DNA from: Limosilactobacillus oris
Lineage (GTDB): Bacteria; Bacillota; Bacilli; Lactobacillales; Lactobacillaceae
DNA length: 64,000 nt
Direction: 5' to 3'
Assembly (NCBI RefSeq): GCF_025311495.1
Contig: NZ_CP104398.1
Coordinates: forward strand, 1,426,001-1,490,000
A model generated the notes under the pieces. It searched no databases and was not told where the DNA came from. It worked only from the letters and a program-made list of their open reading frames with translations. The position numbers and the translations under genes were made by a program. Positions 38,943 to 49,576 of the stretch are shown in pieces. Numbering within the stretch: the first letter of the stretch is position 1; each line of letters starts with the position of its first letter.

Positions 38943-40073
38943 GTGAAGTTAACTGGACGTGAAAAAAGTTCGTTGATTTTGGAGGGGGTCGTTACCGTCG
39001 TCCTCCTGGTCTTGCTTAACATGGCAATCATCATGATTATCCAGGACGTAATTCAGGGCAACCCTGGCGTCACGAACGGGATTTTTATGATTAAGCAGTC
39101 GTTGCGGCTGGGCCCGTTTCAGACCCAAATCTGGAGTTACCAACGGATTATCATCGCCCTTTTTGTGGTGATTGATGCCTGGGTTGTCTGGTGGCGACTG
39201 CGCCGGCGTTACCACCTCTACCAGATGAACCATATCATTGGCGAACTGCACTACATTGCTCAGGGGCACCTCGACCACCGGATTCCGTTCCGGCTCAAGG
39301 GGAGCGAGCAGCACGTTATCAGTAGTGTTAATGCCCTGGTAGATAGTGCGGTCAAGTCAATGGATGATGAACGCAAGATCGAGAAGTCAAAGGATGAGCT
39401 GATTACCAACGTCAGTCACGACCTGCGAACCCCGCTGACCAGTATCATTGGCTACCTGGGGCTGATTGAGGACAAGCAGTACCAGAGTGAAGAGGATATC
39501 CTCAAGTACACTCACACGGCCTACGAGAAGGCCAAGCAGATGAAAAACCTCGTGGAGGACCTCTTTGAATACACCAAGGTCCAGCAGCACGGCGCCCCGG
39601 TCAATATCATGCAGATTGACCTTAACCAGCTGTTAGAGCAGCTAACCGCGAGCTTCGAACTGGAAGGCCAGCACCGGGGGATTGAAATCTCCTCCAAGGT
39701 GGTGCCGAACCCGTTGATGATTGAGGCGGACCCAGAAAAGCTCGGCCGGGTCTTCAACAACCTGGTTGCCAACGCCTTTAAGTACGGCAACGGTGCGAGC
39801 TATATCAGGGTGGATGCCCGCCAACGGGCTGATCAGGTGGAGGTAACGGTTGCCAACGACGGGACCCCCATTCCTGCCCAGTCCCTTGACCACCTTTTCG
39901 AACGCTTTTACCGGGCGGAAGCCTCCCGCTCTCGGGCAACCGGGGGGACGGGGCTAGGGTTGGCAATCGTCAAGAGTATCGTTGATCTTCACCACGGGAC
40001 GGTGACGGTGACCTCGGATGAAAACGAAACGGCCTTCGTGGTCACCTTGCCGTTAAAACAGGCTAAAAAATAA
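38943..40073 (+). CDS. Sensor histidine kinase, VanS-like
   Basis: This 376-residue kinase has two TM helices (about 11-33 and 60-80) with a very short external loop, so it probably senses within or at the membrane. A linker follows, then HisKA with His159 in TNVSHDLRTPLTS and an ATPase domain (NLVANAFKYG, ATGGTGLGLAIVKSI). It starts at GTG 38943 behind GGAGG. It ends at a palindromic terminator that contains a Noc site. Confidence 0.9.
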   Translation: MKLTGREKSSLILEGVVTVVLLVLLNMAIIMIIQDVIQGNPGVTNGIFMIKQSLRLGPFQTQIWSYQRIIIALFVVIDAWVVWWRLRRRYHLYQMNHIIGELHYIAQGHLDHRIPFRLKGSEQHVISSVNALVDSAVKSMDDERKIEKSKDELITNVSHDLRTPLTSIIGYLGLIEDKQYQSEEDILKYTHTAYEKAKQMKNLVEDLFEYTKVQQHGAPVNIMQIDLNQLLEQLTASFELEGQHRGIEISSKVVPNPLMIEADPEKLGRVFNNLVANAFKYGNGASYIRVDARQRADQVEVTVANDGTPIPAQSLDHLFERFYRAEASRSRATGGTGLGLAIVKSIVDLHHGTVTVTSDENETAFVVTLPLKQAKK

Positions 40074-40075
40074 GG

Positions 40076-40111
40076 AAGAGCAGAAAATTTCCCGGGAAAT
40101 TTTCTGCTCTT
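40076..40111. terminator. Perfect 36-base palindromic terminator
   Basis: AAGAGCAGAAAATTTCCC is followed at once by its exact reverse complement, with T residues after it. It closes the kinase gene. Being a loopless palindrome, it is also an excellent protein-binding site on DNA. Confidence 0.8.
40087..40100. other. Noc-binding site (NBS), exact palindrome
   Basis: ATTTCCCGGGAAAT is the centre of the 36-base palindrome. It is the third Noc-type site, about 16 kb after the one at 23873, which itself is about 17 kb after the one at 7163. Confidence 0.65.
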
Positions 40112-40202
40112 TATATACTCAAGCAATTTATTGTATGTTAGACTAAAGAGGCATTGTGTCGTCTTAATTATTAATAAGTTGACAAACATTGGAGGAAATT
40201 CT

Positions 40203-41054
40203 GTGGCAAAAGCACAAATAAATCCAGGTAGAGCACGCTGGCTCGAAGTCCTCGGGGTTTCGATGCCGCTTTGCTTGAGCTATATTCCGATTGGGTTAGC
40301 TTGTGGGATTTTATTGCACGCGGCGGGCTTCAATTTCATTATGATCCTGATCGTGTCGATCGTTGTTTTTTCAGGCGGTGCCCAGTTTATTCTGGCGTCC
40401 CTGTTGACCATTAACGCGCCCCTATCTTCAATTTTCTTAACGCTCTTTTTCTTAGAGCTGCGGTATGCGTTACTGGGTTCGAGTCTATCCAAGTATATTA
40501 AAAGTGAGTCGCAGCACTTTATCTGGCTGTTCGCCGTTTCAATGAACGACGAAAACTACGCGATCAACTACTTGAAGTTTGCGACGGACAAAAAATGGAC
40601 CCCGAAAGATGCCTTGATGGTCGAGCACTACTCACTGATTTCGTGGTCGGTTGCCAACATGGTCGGGGGACTGATTGGTAGCGCCATTTCAATCAACCTG
40701 GAAGTGGTTGACTTTGCGCTGACGGCCCTGTTCTTATACATGATCGTTATGCAGGTTCAAAGCCACCTGACCCTGCTGATCAGCATCCTGTCAGCGGTTT
40801 TGGCAGTCGTCTTTATGGTGCTGACCAAGAGTATCATTGGGGTCATTATTGCCACCCTGATTGCCTCCTTTGTCGGCTTCCTGATTGAAAATACTGTCCG
40901 GCGGCGCAGCAAGCACCCGGAAAGCAACTGGTTCTTGACGAAACTATTCCGGCCGAAGATTACCCGGACCACGGTGGAAGATCAGCAGGAACGCCGGCAG
41001 TTAGCCGAGGTTAAGAAGCAGCTTGAGGCTCAAGAGCAGTCACAGGATAAGTAG
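40203..41054 (+). CDS. azlC: Branched-chain amino acid exporter subunit AzlC
   Basis: This 283-residue membrane protein has the AzlC start (ALGVSMPLCLSYIPIGLACG-like), the SGGAQFI motif, LRYALLGSSLSKY and about seven TM helices. AzlCD pairs export branched-chain amino acids or analogues. GTG 40203 follows GGAGGAAA. The C-terminal tail is unusually long and charged (RRQLAEVKKQLEAQEQSQ). Confidence 0.9.
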   Translation: MAKAQINPGRARWLEVLGVSMPLCLSYIPIGLACGILLHAAGFNFIMILIVSIVVFSGGAQFILASLLTINAPLSSIFLTLFFLELRYALLGSSLSKYIKSESQHFIWLFAVSMNDENYAINYLKFATDKKWTPKDALMVEHYSLISWSVANMVGGLIGSAISINLEVVDFALTALFLYMIVMQVQSHLTLLISILSAVLAVVFMVLTKSIIGVIIATLIASFVGFLIENTVRRRSKHPESNWFLTKLFRPKITRTTVEDQQERRQLAEVKKQLEAQEQSQDK

Positions 41055-41066
41055 TGGGGACAGAGG

Positions 41067-41447
41067 ATGGAACAGCTATTTAGTAATCTGCCGGCATTAA
41101 TTGCACACGCCGGTCAAAACAAAATTTTATATCACCTGGTAGTCATCATTTTCGCTGCCTTTGCGGCCTTCATTCCCCGCTATTTCCCGGTACTCTTTTT
41201 CTCAACCCGGCATATCCCAGAGTGGTTCAACGAGTGGATGAAGTACGTGCCCGTCAGCCTGTTCACGGCCCTGGTCGTGAAGAATATCTTCATTACCACA
41301 GCGGGCTACCGTTTCGTGCCGTTTGGTCATGTTGAACAAATTTTGGCTGCGGTGATCGTAATGATTGTTGCCTACTTCACCCGGTCGATGTCGATGTCCG
41401 TCATTGCCGGCTTGGTCGGTGTCTGGCTGTTGAGCCTGGTGGTTTAG
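41067..41447 (+). CDS. azlD: Branched-chain amino acid exporter subunit AzlD
   Basis: This 126-residue protein with four TM helices contains the family segment AAFIPRYFPVLFFSTRHIPEWFNEWMKYVP. It forms the small subunit with AzlC encoded 12 bases upstream. N-terminal residues 1-22 are extra compared with the minimal family. Confidence 0.88.
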   Translation: MEQLFSNLPALIAHAGQNKILYHLVVIIFAAFAAFIPRYFPVLFFSTRHIPEWFNEWMKYVPVSLFTALVVKNIFITTAGYRFVPFGHVEQILAAVIVMIVAYFTRSMSMSVIAGLVGVWLLSLVV

Positions 41448-41470
41448 CCAGGATTGCGGGGAAAAGGGAG

Positions 41471-41499
41471 TTGACTTTTTCTCCCGGAGTGATTATTAT
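41471..41499 (+). promoter_or_regulatory. pyrDFE promoter
   Basis: TTGACT and TATTAT with 17-base spacing, 20-30 bases before the first PyrR site. Confidence 0.7.
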
Positions 41500-41526
41500 C
41501 AATACTAACAAATTTACCTTTAAACT

Positions 41527-41609
41527 AGTCCTGTGAGGCTAAGAAGGATTTAATTGTGCGTTACCAAAAACGGCCTTCTTAGTCCACTGCTAAGATGGCC
41601 TTTATTTTT
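41527..41609 (+). promoter_or_regulatory. PyrR attenuator 1 of pyrDFE
   Basis: AGTCCTGTGAGGCT (41527-41540) fits the PyrR consensus ARUCCNGNGAGGYU fully. GGCTAAGAAGG (41537-41547) can pair with CCTTCTTAGTCC as an antiterminator; the competing terminator is GGCC-CTTAG / CTAAG-GGCC followed by TTTATTTTT (41572-41609). All three mutually exclusive hairpins of the B. subtilis model are visible. Confidence 0.9.
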
Positions 41610-41610
41610 G

Positions 41611-41700
41611 CCAGAATTTCTCCAGCCATTTGCAGTGGATTGAGGTGCCGGGAGCGGAAACCATCAATGTGATCAAAGGTATTTTGTTGAATACGAAAAC
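41611..41700. other. Spacer between the two attenuators, possible gene remnant
   Basis: About 90 bases separate the attenuators. On the minus strand they read as a protein-like tail (DGFRSRHLNPLQMAGEIL ... stop at 41579) that I cannot assign. It could be a remnant of a lost gene, or chance. Confidence 0.25.
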
Positions 41701-41710
41701 CATTTAATTG

Positions 41711-41808
41711 ACTCCTGTGAGAGCAAAACGGTACGGTGTTTGGCATTAGAGAAAGACTAGGGCACAGCGATCGCTTAATCAGGATGATTAGGTGGCTCGC
41801 TGTTTTTT
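41711..41808 (+). promoter_or_regulatory. PyrR attenuator 2 of pyrDFE
   Basis: ACTCCTGTGAGAGC (41711-41724) keeps the PyrR loop core UCCUGUGAG and can form the bulged stem. A second terminator follows (ACAGCGA ... TCGCTGT then six T, 41764-41808), 28 bases before pyrD. It would act in series with attenuator 1. Confidence 0.75.
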
Positions 41809-41835
41809 GTTGTCGAGCGAAAGGAGCACGTTTAG

Positions 41836-43484
<1,649 letters not shown>

Positions 43485-43486
43485 CC

Positions 43487-44128
43487 ATGACCTATTCAGA
43501 AACAGTTGCTAAGGATCTGCTAGAAATTCATGCGGTGACGCTCAGTCCAGACCAGCCTTACACCTGGGCCAGCGGCTTGCATTCGCCGATTTATACCGAT
43601 AACCGGCTGACCATCTCCTACCCCAAGGTCCGGCGAGCGATTTATCAAGGAATGACGACCTTGATCAAGGAACATTTTACGGACGTTGACGTCGTAGCAG
43701 GGACGGCAACAGCCGGGATTCCCCACGCTGCCTGGGTAGCGGAAGAACTGGGCAAGCCCTTGATTTATGTTCGTTCTAAGCCCAAGGACCATGGCCGGGG
43801 AAAGCAAATTGAGGGCGTGTTGACGGCTGGGCAACGGGTCGTTGTAATCGATGACTTGATTTCGACTGGTGGCAGTGTCCTCAACGCGGTCCGGGCAGTC
43901 CAGCAGGCCGGCGGTGAGGTCGTCGGTGTGATTGCCGTCTTTAGTTATCAATTACCGGCGGCAGATCAGAATTTCGCGACGGCGGGCCTGAATTACTATG
44001 CCGTTACTAATTACCCGACCTTGATTAACGTGGCTAAGGAAGACGGGTTAATCAGTGCCGCTCACCTGAGCTCACTGCAAGACTGGCGCCAAGACCCGGC
44101 AGCCTGGAGCGCCCAGCACGCCAATTAG
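43487..44128 (+). CDS. pyrE: Orotate phosphoribosyltransferase
   Basis: This 213-residue enzyme joins orotate to PRPP. The PRPP motif VVVIDDLISTGGSVL is intact. Only two bases separate it from pyrF. pyrB, pyrC and carAB are not in the window, so the pathway is split across loci. Confidence 0.95.
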   Translation: MTYSETVAKDLLEIHAVTLSPDQPYTWASGLHSPIYTDNRLTISYPKVRRAIYQGMTTLIKEHFTDVDVVAGTATAGIPHAAWVAEELGKPLIYVRSKPKDHGRGKQIEGVLTAGQRVVVIDDLISTGGSVLNAVRAVQQAGGEVVGVIAVFSYQLPAADQNFATAGLNYYAVTNYPTLINVAKEDGLISAAHLSSLQDWRQDPAAWSAQHAN

Positions 44129-44168
44129 AAGTAGCCCCCTAGGGAATAATGGCTGCATATCGAAAGAC

Positions 44169-44213
44169 ACCCCCGAAAATCAGCTTGCCAGCCGATTTTC
44201 GGGGGTTGTTCTT
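44169..44213 (+). terminator. Terminator after pyrE
   Basis: CCCCCGAAAATC pairs with GATTTTCGGGGG, then TTGTTCTT. Confidence 0.88.
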
Positions 44214-44333
44214 ACCCTCCTATATCACACCCATAAAAAATCCTGGTTGACTTTTACCCCGCCAACGATTAAAGTATCATTAAAACAAAATTAGAAAATG
44301 ACAAGGCGAATAGTGGAAAGGAAGGGACCATGG

Positions 44334-45278
44334 ATGACACGTAAAGTTGGTGTGATTGGTCAGGGCCACGTTGGTGAGACCCTGGCGAATAATTTATTAG
44401 TAACGGGGACGGTGGATGAACTGGTCCTAGTCGATACCGACCAGAAAAAACTCAACGCCAACGCGACGGACTTCGAGGACGCGGCGGCGAACCTGCCGAC
44501 CCATACCCGGATCAGAAAGAATGACTATGCCGCGTTGGCGGACGCCGATGTGGTGGTAATCGCCGTGGGAAATATCGGCATTCAAAATGACGATGCCAAA
44601 CACGATCGCTTCATGGAACTGAAAGTGACGAGCCGGGCAGCCAAGGAGGTCGGGACGAAACTCAAAGAGGTGGGCTTTAAGGGAGTGTTAGTTTCGATTA
44701 GCAATCCCTGTGACGTGATCGCGGCGCTGTTTCAAAAGTATACCGGCTTGCCGAAAAAGCGGGTGATCGGGACAGGGACCCTGCTTGATACGGCCCGCTT
44801 GAAGAAGGTTGTGGGCGAGGCTCTGGATGTTGATCCGCGGTCCGTATCTGGCTACGCGCTAGGTGAACACGGTAATTCCCAGTTTGCGGCCTGGTCGCAG
44901 GTTCGGGTTCTGGGACAGCAGATCACGGACTTAGCTACGGTGAGTGACCAGCTGGACCTTGATGGTCTGGCGGAAGCAACGAAGGCGGGTGGCTATACGG
45001 TCTTCCATGGAAAGTACTACACGAACTTTGGGATTGCCGCGGCGGCACTCCGCCTTGTCATCGCCATCCTGAACGACGCTAATATTGAACTGCCAGTCTC
45101 AAATTTCCGTGAAGAATACGGAACGTACTGTGGTTATCCAGCGGTAATTGGCCAGCAGGGGGTGGTGAAGCCCTTGCAGCTAAACCTGACCGCCGAAGAA
45201 GAACGACAACTGGCGGCGTCGGCTAACTACATCAAGACCCGCTTTGATGAGGTCGCCCAGCAGCTGGAAGCAGAATAA
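44334..45278 (+). CDS. L-2-hydroxyisocaproate dehydrogenase (LDH/MDH family)
   Basis: This 314-residue NAD-dependent dehydrogenase has GxGxxG (GVIGQGHVGETLANN, residues 6-20), active-site His179 in GYALGEHGNSQFAAWS and SISNPCDVIA. The extended ANLPTHTRIRKNDY and VGNIGIQNDD segments resemble lactobacillar L-HicDH, which reduces branched 2-oxo acids, more than L-lactate dehydrogenase. ATG 44334 lies 10 bases after AAAGGAAG; ATG 44298 lacks a site. Confidence 0.85.
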   Translation: MTRKVGVIGQGHVGETLANNLLVTGTVDELVLVDTDQKKLNANATDFEDAAANLPTHTRIRKNDYAALADADVVVIAVGNIGIQNDDAKHDRFMELKVTSRAAKEVGTKLKEVGFKGVLVSISNPCDVIAALFQKYTGLPKKRVIGTGTLLDTARLKKVVGEALDVDPRSVSGYALGEHGNSQFAAWSQVRVLGQQITDLATVSDQLDLDGLAEATKAGGYTVFHGKYYTNFGIAAAALRLVIAILNDANIELPVSNFREEYGTYCGYPAVIGQQGVVKPLQLNLTAEEERQLAASANYIKTRFDEVAQQLEAE

Positions 45279-45306
45279 ACAGCTGCTTGGTAGTGAACCG
45301 GTAAGT

Positions 45307-45350
45307 AAAAGCCCTCGCAAACACGACAGAGCCGCTTGCGAGGGCTTTTT
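45307..45350. terminator. Bidirectional terminator between hicDH and cfa
   Basis: AAAAGCCCTCGCAA pairs exactly with TTGCGAGGGCTTTT. Confidence 0.92.
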
Positions 45351-45359
45351 CAGTTGGCA

Positions 45360-46538
45360 TTACTTTTCATACATGTATTCCCGGGTCATCGGCAGGTTCT
45401 TCCCTGACGCACCCTTGGTGATCAGGTACTGGATAACGTCGATGTTGCCGGACTCAAATGAGGCGGCGCAGGCCTGGAGGTAGAGGTCCCACATCCGGGT
45501 GAAGCGTTCGCCCATCATGTCCTGGATTTGGTTCCGGTTAGCGTTGAAGTTGGCGTCCCAGATTTCCAGCGTCCGTTGGTAGTGCCGCCGGAGCATTTCC
45601 ATGTCGGCAATCTGCATGTGGTTTTCTTCGATGTGGCCGATTATTTCTTCCAAGCCAGGAACGTAGCCGCCAGGGAAGATGTACTTGTTGATCCAGCCGT
45701 TGTAGGCTCCACCTTGCTGGCGGGTGATCCCGTGGATCAATGCCACCCCGTTATTCTTCAGGTAGCGGTTAACGTCCTTGAAGTAGAGACCCAGGTTTTC
45801 CTTGCCGACGTGTTCAAACATCCCGACGGAGGTAATGTAATCCCAGGTTTGGTCACCGAGTTCCCGGTAGTCGATTAATTTGACTTCGGCAACGTCTTCC
45901 AGTCCTTCATCCTTGATCCGTTGCTGAACCAGGCGGTACTGTTCTTCACTCAGGGTCACCCCGGTAACTTTGAGCCCGTATTCCTTGGCCGCGGTCAGCA
46001 TCAGGGTTCCCCAGCCACAGCCGATATCAAGGAGGGTCTTCCCTGGTTGGGGATCGAGTTTCTTGAGGATGTGGTGAACTTTATCTTCCTGGGCTTTGGT
46101 GAGGTCATCCCAATTGCCATCCGTGAAGTAGGCACAGGAGTAAGTCATGGTGTCATCCAGCCACAGCTTGTAAAAGTCGTTACCAACGTCGTAGTGACTC
46201 TGCACGTCGGACTCGCTTTCCTTCTCGGAGTGGCCCTGCTTCGGCAAGAACTTGCGGAACTTTGAACTCCGCATGAAGCTGTTGGCACTCTCGTAGGCGG
46301 AGGCAATCAGCTTTTGGATGCTGCCCTCAATTTCGATGTTCCCGTCCATGTAGGCTTCCCCCAGGGCGATTGAGGCGTTCTTGGTAACGTCGCGAATCGG
46401 AATCTTCTCCTTAAAGGTGATGGTTACTTCCGGCTCGCCGTTGCCATAAACAGCACTTTTACCATCCCAGTACACAACCTTAACGGGAAAGGTAAAGGAA
46501 CGGCTAAGCAGTGACTTGTAGAACGTCTTTTCTAACAT
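45360..46538 (-). CDS. cfa: Cyclopropane-fatty-acyl-phospholipid synthase
   Basis: This 392-residue SAM-dependent enzyme converts unsaturated membrane acyl chains to cyclopropane forms under acid or stationary stress. SAM motif [37 protein letters not shown] and [12 protein letters not shown] are all present. An extended -10 (TGTTATAAT on the minus strand, near 46583) probably starts it. Confidence 0.95.
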   Translation of the reverse strand: MLEKTFYKSLLSRSFTFPVKVVYWDGKSAVYGNGEPEVTITFKEKIPIRDVTKNASIALGEAYMDGNIEIEGSIQKLIASAYESANSFMRSSKFRKFLPKQGHSEKESESDVQSHYDVGNDFYKLWLDDTMTYSCAYFTDGNWDDLTKAQEDKVHHILKKLDPQPGKTLLDIGCGWGTLMLTAAKEYGLKVTGVTLSEEQYRLVQQRIKDEGLEDVAEVKLIDYRELGDQTWDYITSVGMFEHVGKENLGLYFKDVNRYLKNNGVALIHGITRQQGGAYNGWINKYIFPGGYVPGLEEIIGHIEENHMQIADMEMLRRHYQRTLEIWDANFNANRNQIQDMMGERFTRMWDLYLQACAASFESGNIDVIQYLITKGASGKNLPMTREYMYEK

Positions 46539-46684
46539 TGCAACGTTTCCTTCTTTCTTTTCTAACGTAATGTGCTTATTATAACACCCTATACATTATT
46601 TATCGGAAAAGAAGAACAAGTCTGGCAAAATAATGGGAATATTTTATACTATTATTAAATAGCAATTAAAAAAGGGATGATGAT

Positions 46685-47728
46685 ATGACGGATGCTTGGC
46701 ATCGCTTTATAGAAAACGTTGAGGTGCGCCGCTTTGCTGTCCTGGCGGTAGTTGTTTTTGCCCTCTGGATGATGCGGTCGATGATGAACATGATCCTGTT
46801 CACCTTCATCTTGACCTACATCGTGGTCAACTGGGTCCACCTGGTCCGGCGCTGGCTGCCCAAACTATCGCCCGCAGTGGTGGTGATTATCACCTATACG
46901 CTGTTGGTTCTCCTGCTGTACTTTGGAATCACCCAGTACCTGCCCGTGCTGGTTCGGCAAATCATTAAGATGGTCAACTCGGTCCTGAAGTTCTACAGTA
47001 CCAATGATGCGACGGTACTTTATCATTACGTTAATCAGTACGTTAGCACCGGGACGATTATGACCCAGCTCCGGCACGGTTTGACAATCGCGGTCAGCAC
47101 CATCACCAGCGTGGGCGTGGTGGCCTTCACTTTCCTCCTCTCGCTGATTTTGAGCTTCTTCTACACCCTGGAACTGCCCCAAATGGAGAGCTTCTCCCGG
47201 CTCTTTCTCGACAGCAAGTTTGACTGGTTCTTCCAGGATATTGCCTACTTTGGCAAGAAGTTTACCAATACCTTTGGGGTTGTCTTGGAAGCCCAATTTT
47301 TCATTGCCATCTGCAACACGGTGATTACGACGATCTGCCTCTTCTTTATGAAGATGCCGCAGATTTTCGCCCTTGCCCTCGTGGTCTTCGTCTTTAGCCT
47401 AGTCCCGGTCGCCGGGGTGATTATCTCGACGATTCCGTTGAGCATCGTGGCTTACTCGGTCGGCGGGATCCGGGACGTGATTTACATCATCATTATGATT
47501 ATTGTTATTCACGCCTTTGAAGCCTATGTCTTGAACCCGAAGTTTATGTCCAGCCAGACGGATTTGCCGATTTTTTACACCTTCATTGTCCTCTTGATTG
47601 GAGAACACTTCTGGGGAACCTGGGGGCTGATTGTCGGGGTGCCGATTTTCACCTTCCTCTTGGATATCCTTGGTGTCAAATCAATTCACAAGACGAAAAG
47701 AAAACGCTCCCAGACTAATGGGCAGTAA
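46685..47728 (+). CDS. AI-2E family transporter
   Basis: This 347-residue protein with about eight TM helices belongs to the AI-2E (PF01594, TqsA/YdiK) family. The conserved C-terminal block is visible (VVFVFSLVPVAGVIISTIPLSIVAY, LNPKFMSSQTDLPIFYTFIVLLIG, HFWGTWGLIVGVPIF). Substrates in this family vary, including autoinducer-2 and ions; none can be assigned. Confidence 0.9.
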   Translation: MTDAWHRFIENVEVRRFAVLAVVVFALWMMRSMMNMILFTFILTYIVVNWVHLVRRWLPKLSPAVVVIITYTLLVLLLYFGITQYLPVLVRQIIKMVNSVLKFYSTNDATVLYHYVNQYVSTGTIMTQLRHGLTIAVSTITSVGVVAFTFLLSLILSFFYTLELPQMESFSRLFLDSKFDWFFQDIAYFGKKFTNTFGVVLEAQFFIAICNTVITTICLFFMKMPQIFALALVVFVFSLVPVAGVIISTIPLSIVAYSVGGIRDVIYIIIMIIVIHAFEAYVLNPKFMSSQTDLPIFYTFIVLLIGEHFWGTWGLIVGVPIFTFLLDILGVKSIHKTKRKRSQTNGQ

Positions 47729-47753
47729 TCATTACAACTTGTGCAAGTAATAG

Positions 47754-47801
47754 CATGGTCAAACTAGGAAAAACTTTTTTGCCGGTTTGACCATGTTTTT
47801 T
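47754..47801 (+). terminator. Terminator after the AI-2E gene
   Basis: CATGGTCAAAC pairs with GTTTGACCATG, then TTTTTT. Confidence 0.92.
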
Positions 47802-47896
47802 GTATGTGAAGAAGCAACAATCTTGTGAAAATCATTGAAGGGGCCTAAACTTTTCTCAATGGATTTAATTTTAATTTAGGTACAGAGGTGGTTAAG

Positions 47897-49576
47897 ATGG
47901 AAAAGAAACAGTATGGTGCGGACGTCATTATCGATAGCCTGCGGAAACACGGTGTCGACCTAGTCTTCGGGATTCCCGGCGCCAAAATTGATCGTCTGTT
48001 TGAAGGCTTAGATGGGCAGGACAGTGAGGACGCGCCCAAGTTAATCGTCACCCGGCACGAGCAAAACGCGGTATTCATGGCCCAAGCCTACGCCCGCTTA
48101 ACCGGCAAAACCGGGGTGGCTATCAGCACGTCCGGCCCGGGGGTTGGTAATTTGACGACCGGGATTATGACGGCCAATGCGGAGGGGGACCCGATTTTAG
48201 CAATCGGTGGTCAGGTGCAGCGGAAGGACCTGCACCGGTTGACCCACCAGAGTACCCCGTCGGCTGAAATTATGGCGCCAATTACCCGGTACAGCGCTGA
48301 AATCCAGGATCCCAACAACATTTCGGAAATAATGGCCAACGCCTTTGAAGCCAGCCAGGGCGCCGAAAAGGGAGCGGCCTTTGTCAGCCTGCCGCAGGAC
48401 GTGGACGACGCGGTGGTTGATGAACAGCCGTTGCCAATCTACGAGGCCCCAAAGATGGGACCAGCGGATCCCGGTGAGCTGGCTAAACTGGTCGACCTCA
48501 TTAAGCACAGCAAACTGCCGGTCATCCTGGTCGGTCAGCGGGGCGGTAGTGCGGCCGTTGCCAACGCCCTCCACCAGCTATTGCGGCACTACGCCTTTCC
48601 GGTGGTTGAAACCTTCCAGGCGGCTGGGGTGGTGTCCCGGGACCTGGAAGACCAGTCTTACTTTGGCCGGGTCGGCCTCTTCCGCAACCAGGTGGGTGAC
48701 CAGCTCCTCCAACAGAGCGACCTGGTAATCGCGGTCGGCTATGACGCAATTGAATACGAGCCGCGGAACTGGAACAAGGAAGACCAGCTGCGGATTGTCA
48801 ACCTCGACACGAAACCGGCTCAGATTGACAACCACTACACGCCAGTAATGCAGCTGGTCGGTGACCTGACGAGCAGCTTGACCCAGCTCGACCAGCTTTT
48901 GACCGGCTTTAGCTACCCGGCAGCGGCGAAGAAGCAACTGGCAATGTACCGCCAGCAGCTCGACCGGGATAAGCAACTGCCGACACCGCCAGCTGGTCAG
49001 CAGAGCCACCCCTTAGCGGTCGTTCAAGCCATCCAGGAGAACGTCACCGATGATATGGTCGTTTCCCTGGATGTCGGTTCACACTACATCTGGATGGCCC
49101 GGCACTTCCGCTGTTACCAGCCACGCCATTTGCTGATCAGCAACGGAATGCAAACCCTGGGCGTTGGTCTGCCATGGGCGATGGTGGCCGCGATGCTCCA
49201 CCCCGAGCAGAAGGCCGTTGCAGTCTGCGGGGACGGGGGCTTCCTCTTCTCCGGGGCCGAACTGTCGACTGCCGTCCAGCACCATCTCAACTTGGTAGTG
49301 GTCGTTTGGAATGACGGTGGACACTACGACATGGTCAAGTTTCAGGAAGAAATGAAGTACCCGCAAGCCGCCGGGGTTAAGTTTGGCGACTGCGACATCG
49401 TCAAGTATGCGGAGAGCTTCGGCGCGACCGGCCTGCGGGTTGACAAGCCAGCTGACCTGAACAAGGTTATGCACCAGGCCTTCAGCACTGACGGCCCAGT
49501 AGTCGTGGACGTTCCCGTTGATTACAGCAACAACAAGGACCTGGCCGCCCACTTGATTGATTCACAATTAGGATAA
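47897..49576 (+). CDS. alsS: Acetolactate synthase, catabolic
   Basis: This 559-residue thiamine-diphosphate enzyme condenses two pyruvates to 2-acetolactate. ThDP motif CGDGGFLFSGAELSTAVQHHLNLVVVVWNDGGHYD and the N-terminal VFGIPGAKIDRLFEGL are present. It is the FAD-independent catabolic type because no regulatory subunit follows and aldB is directly coupled. ATG 47897 is preferred over GTG 47888, which lies inside the ribosome binding site. Confidence 0.95.
   Translation: MEKKQYGADVIIDSLRKHGVDLVFGIPGAKIDRLFEGLDGQDSEDAPKLIVTRHEQNAVFMAQAYARLTGKTGVAISTSGPGVGNLTTGIMTANAEGDPILAIGGQVQRKDLHRLTHQSTPSAEIMAPITRYSAEIQDPNNISEIMANAFEASQGAEKGAAFVSLPQDVDDAVVDEQPLPIYEAPKMGPADPGELAKLVDLIKHSKLPVILVGQRGGSAAVANALHQLLRHYAFPVVETFQAAGVVSRDLEDQSYFGRVGLFRNQVGDQLLQQSDLVIAVGYDAIEYEPRNWNKEDQLRIVNLDTKPAQIDNHYTPVMQLVGDLTSSLTQLDQLLTGFSYPAAAKKQLAMYRQQLDRDKQLPTPPAGQQSHPLAVVQAIQENVTDDMVVSLDVGSHYIWMARHFRCYQPRHLLISNGMQTLGVGLPWAMVAAMLHPEQKAVAVCGDGGFLFSGAELSTAVQHHLNLVVVVWNDGGHYDMVKFQEEMKYPQAAGVKFGDCDIVKYAESFGATGLRVDKPADLNKVMHQAFSTDGPVVVDVPVDYSNNKDLAAHLIDSQLG

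Noticed and set aside
40087-40100. CodY-box reading of the palindrome before azlC
   Set aside because: The CCCGGG centre does not fit AATTTTCWGAAAATT, while it fits the Noc site exactly.
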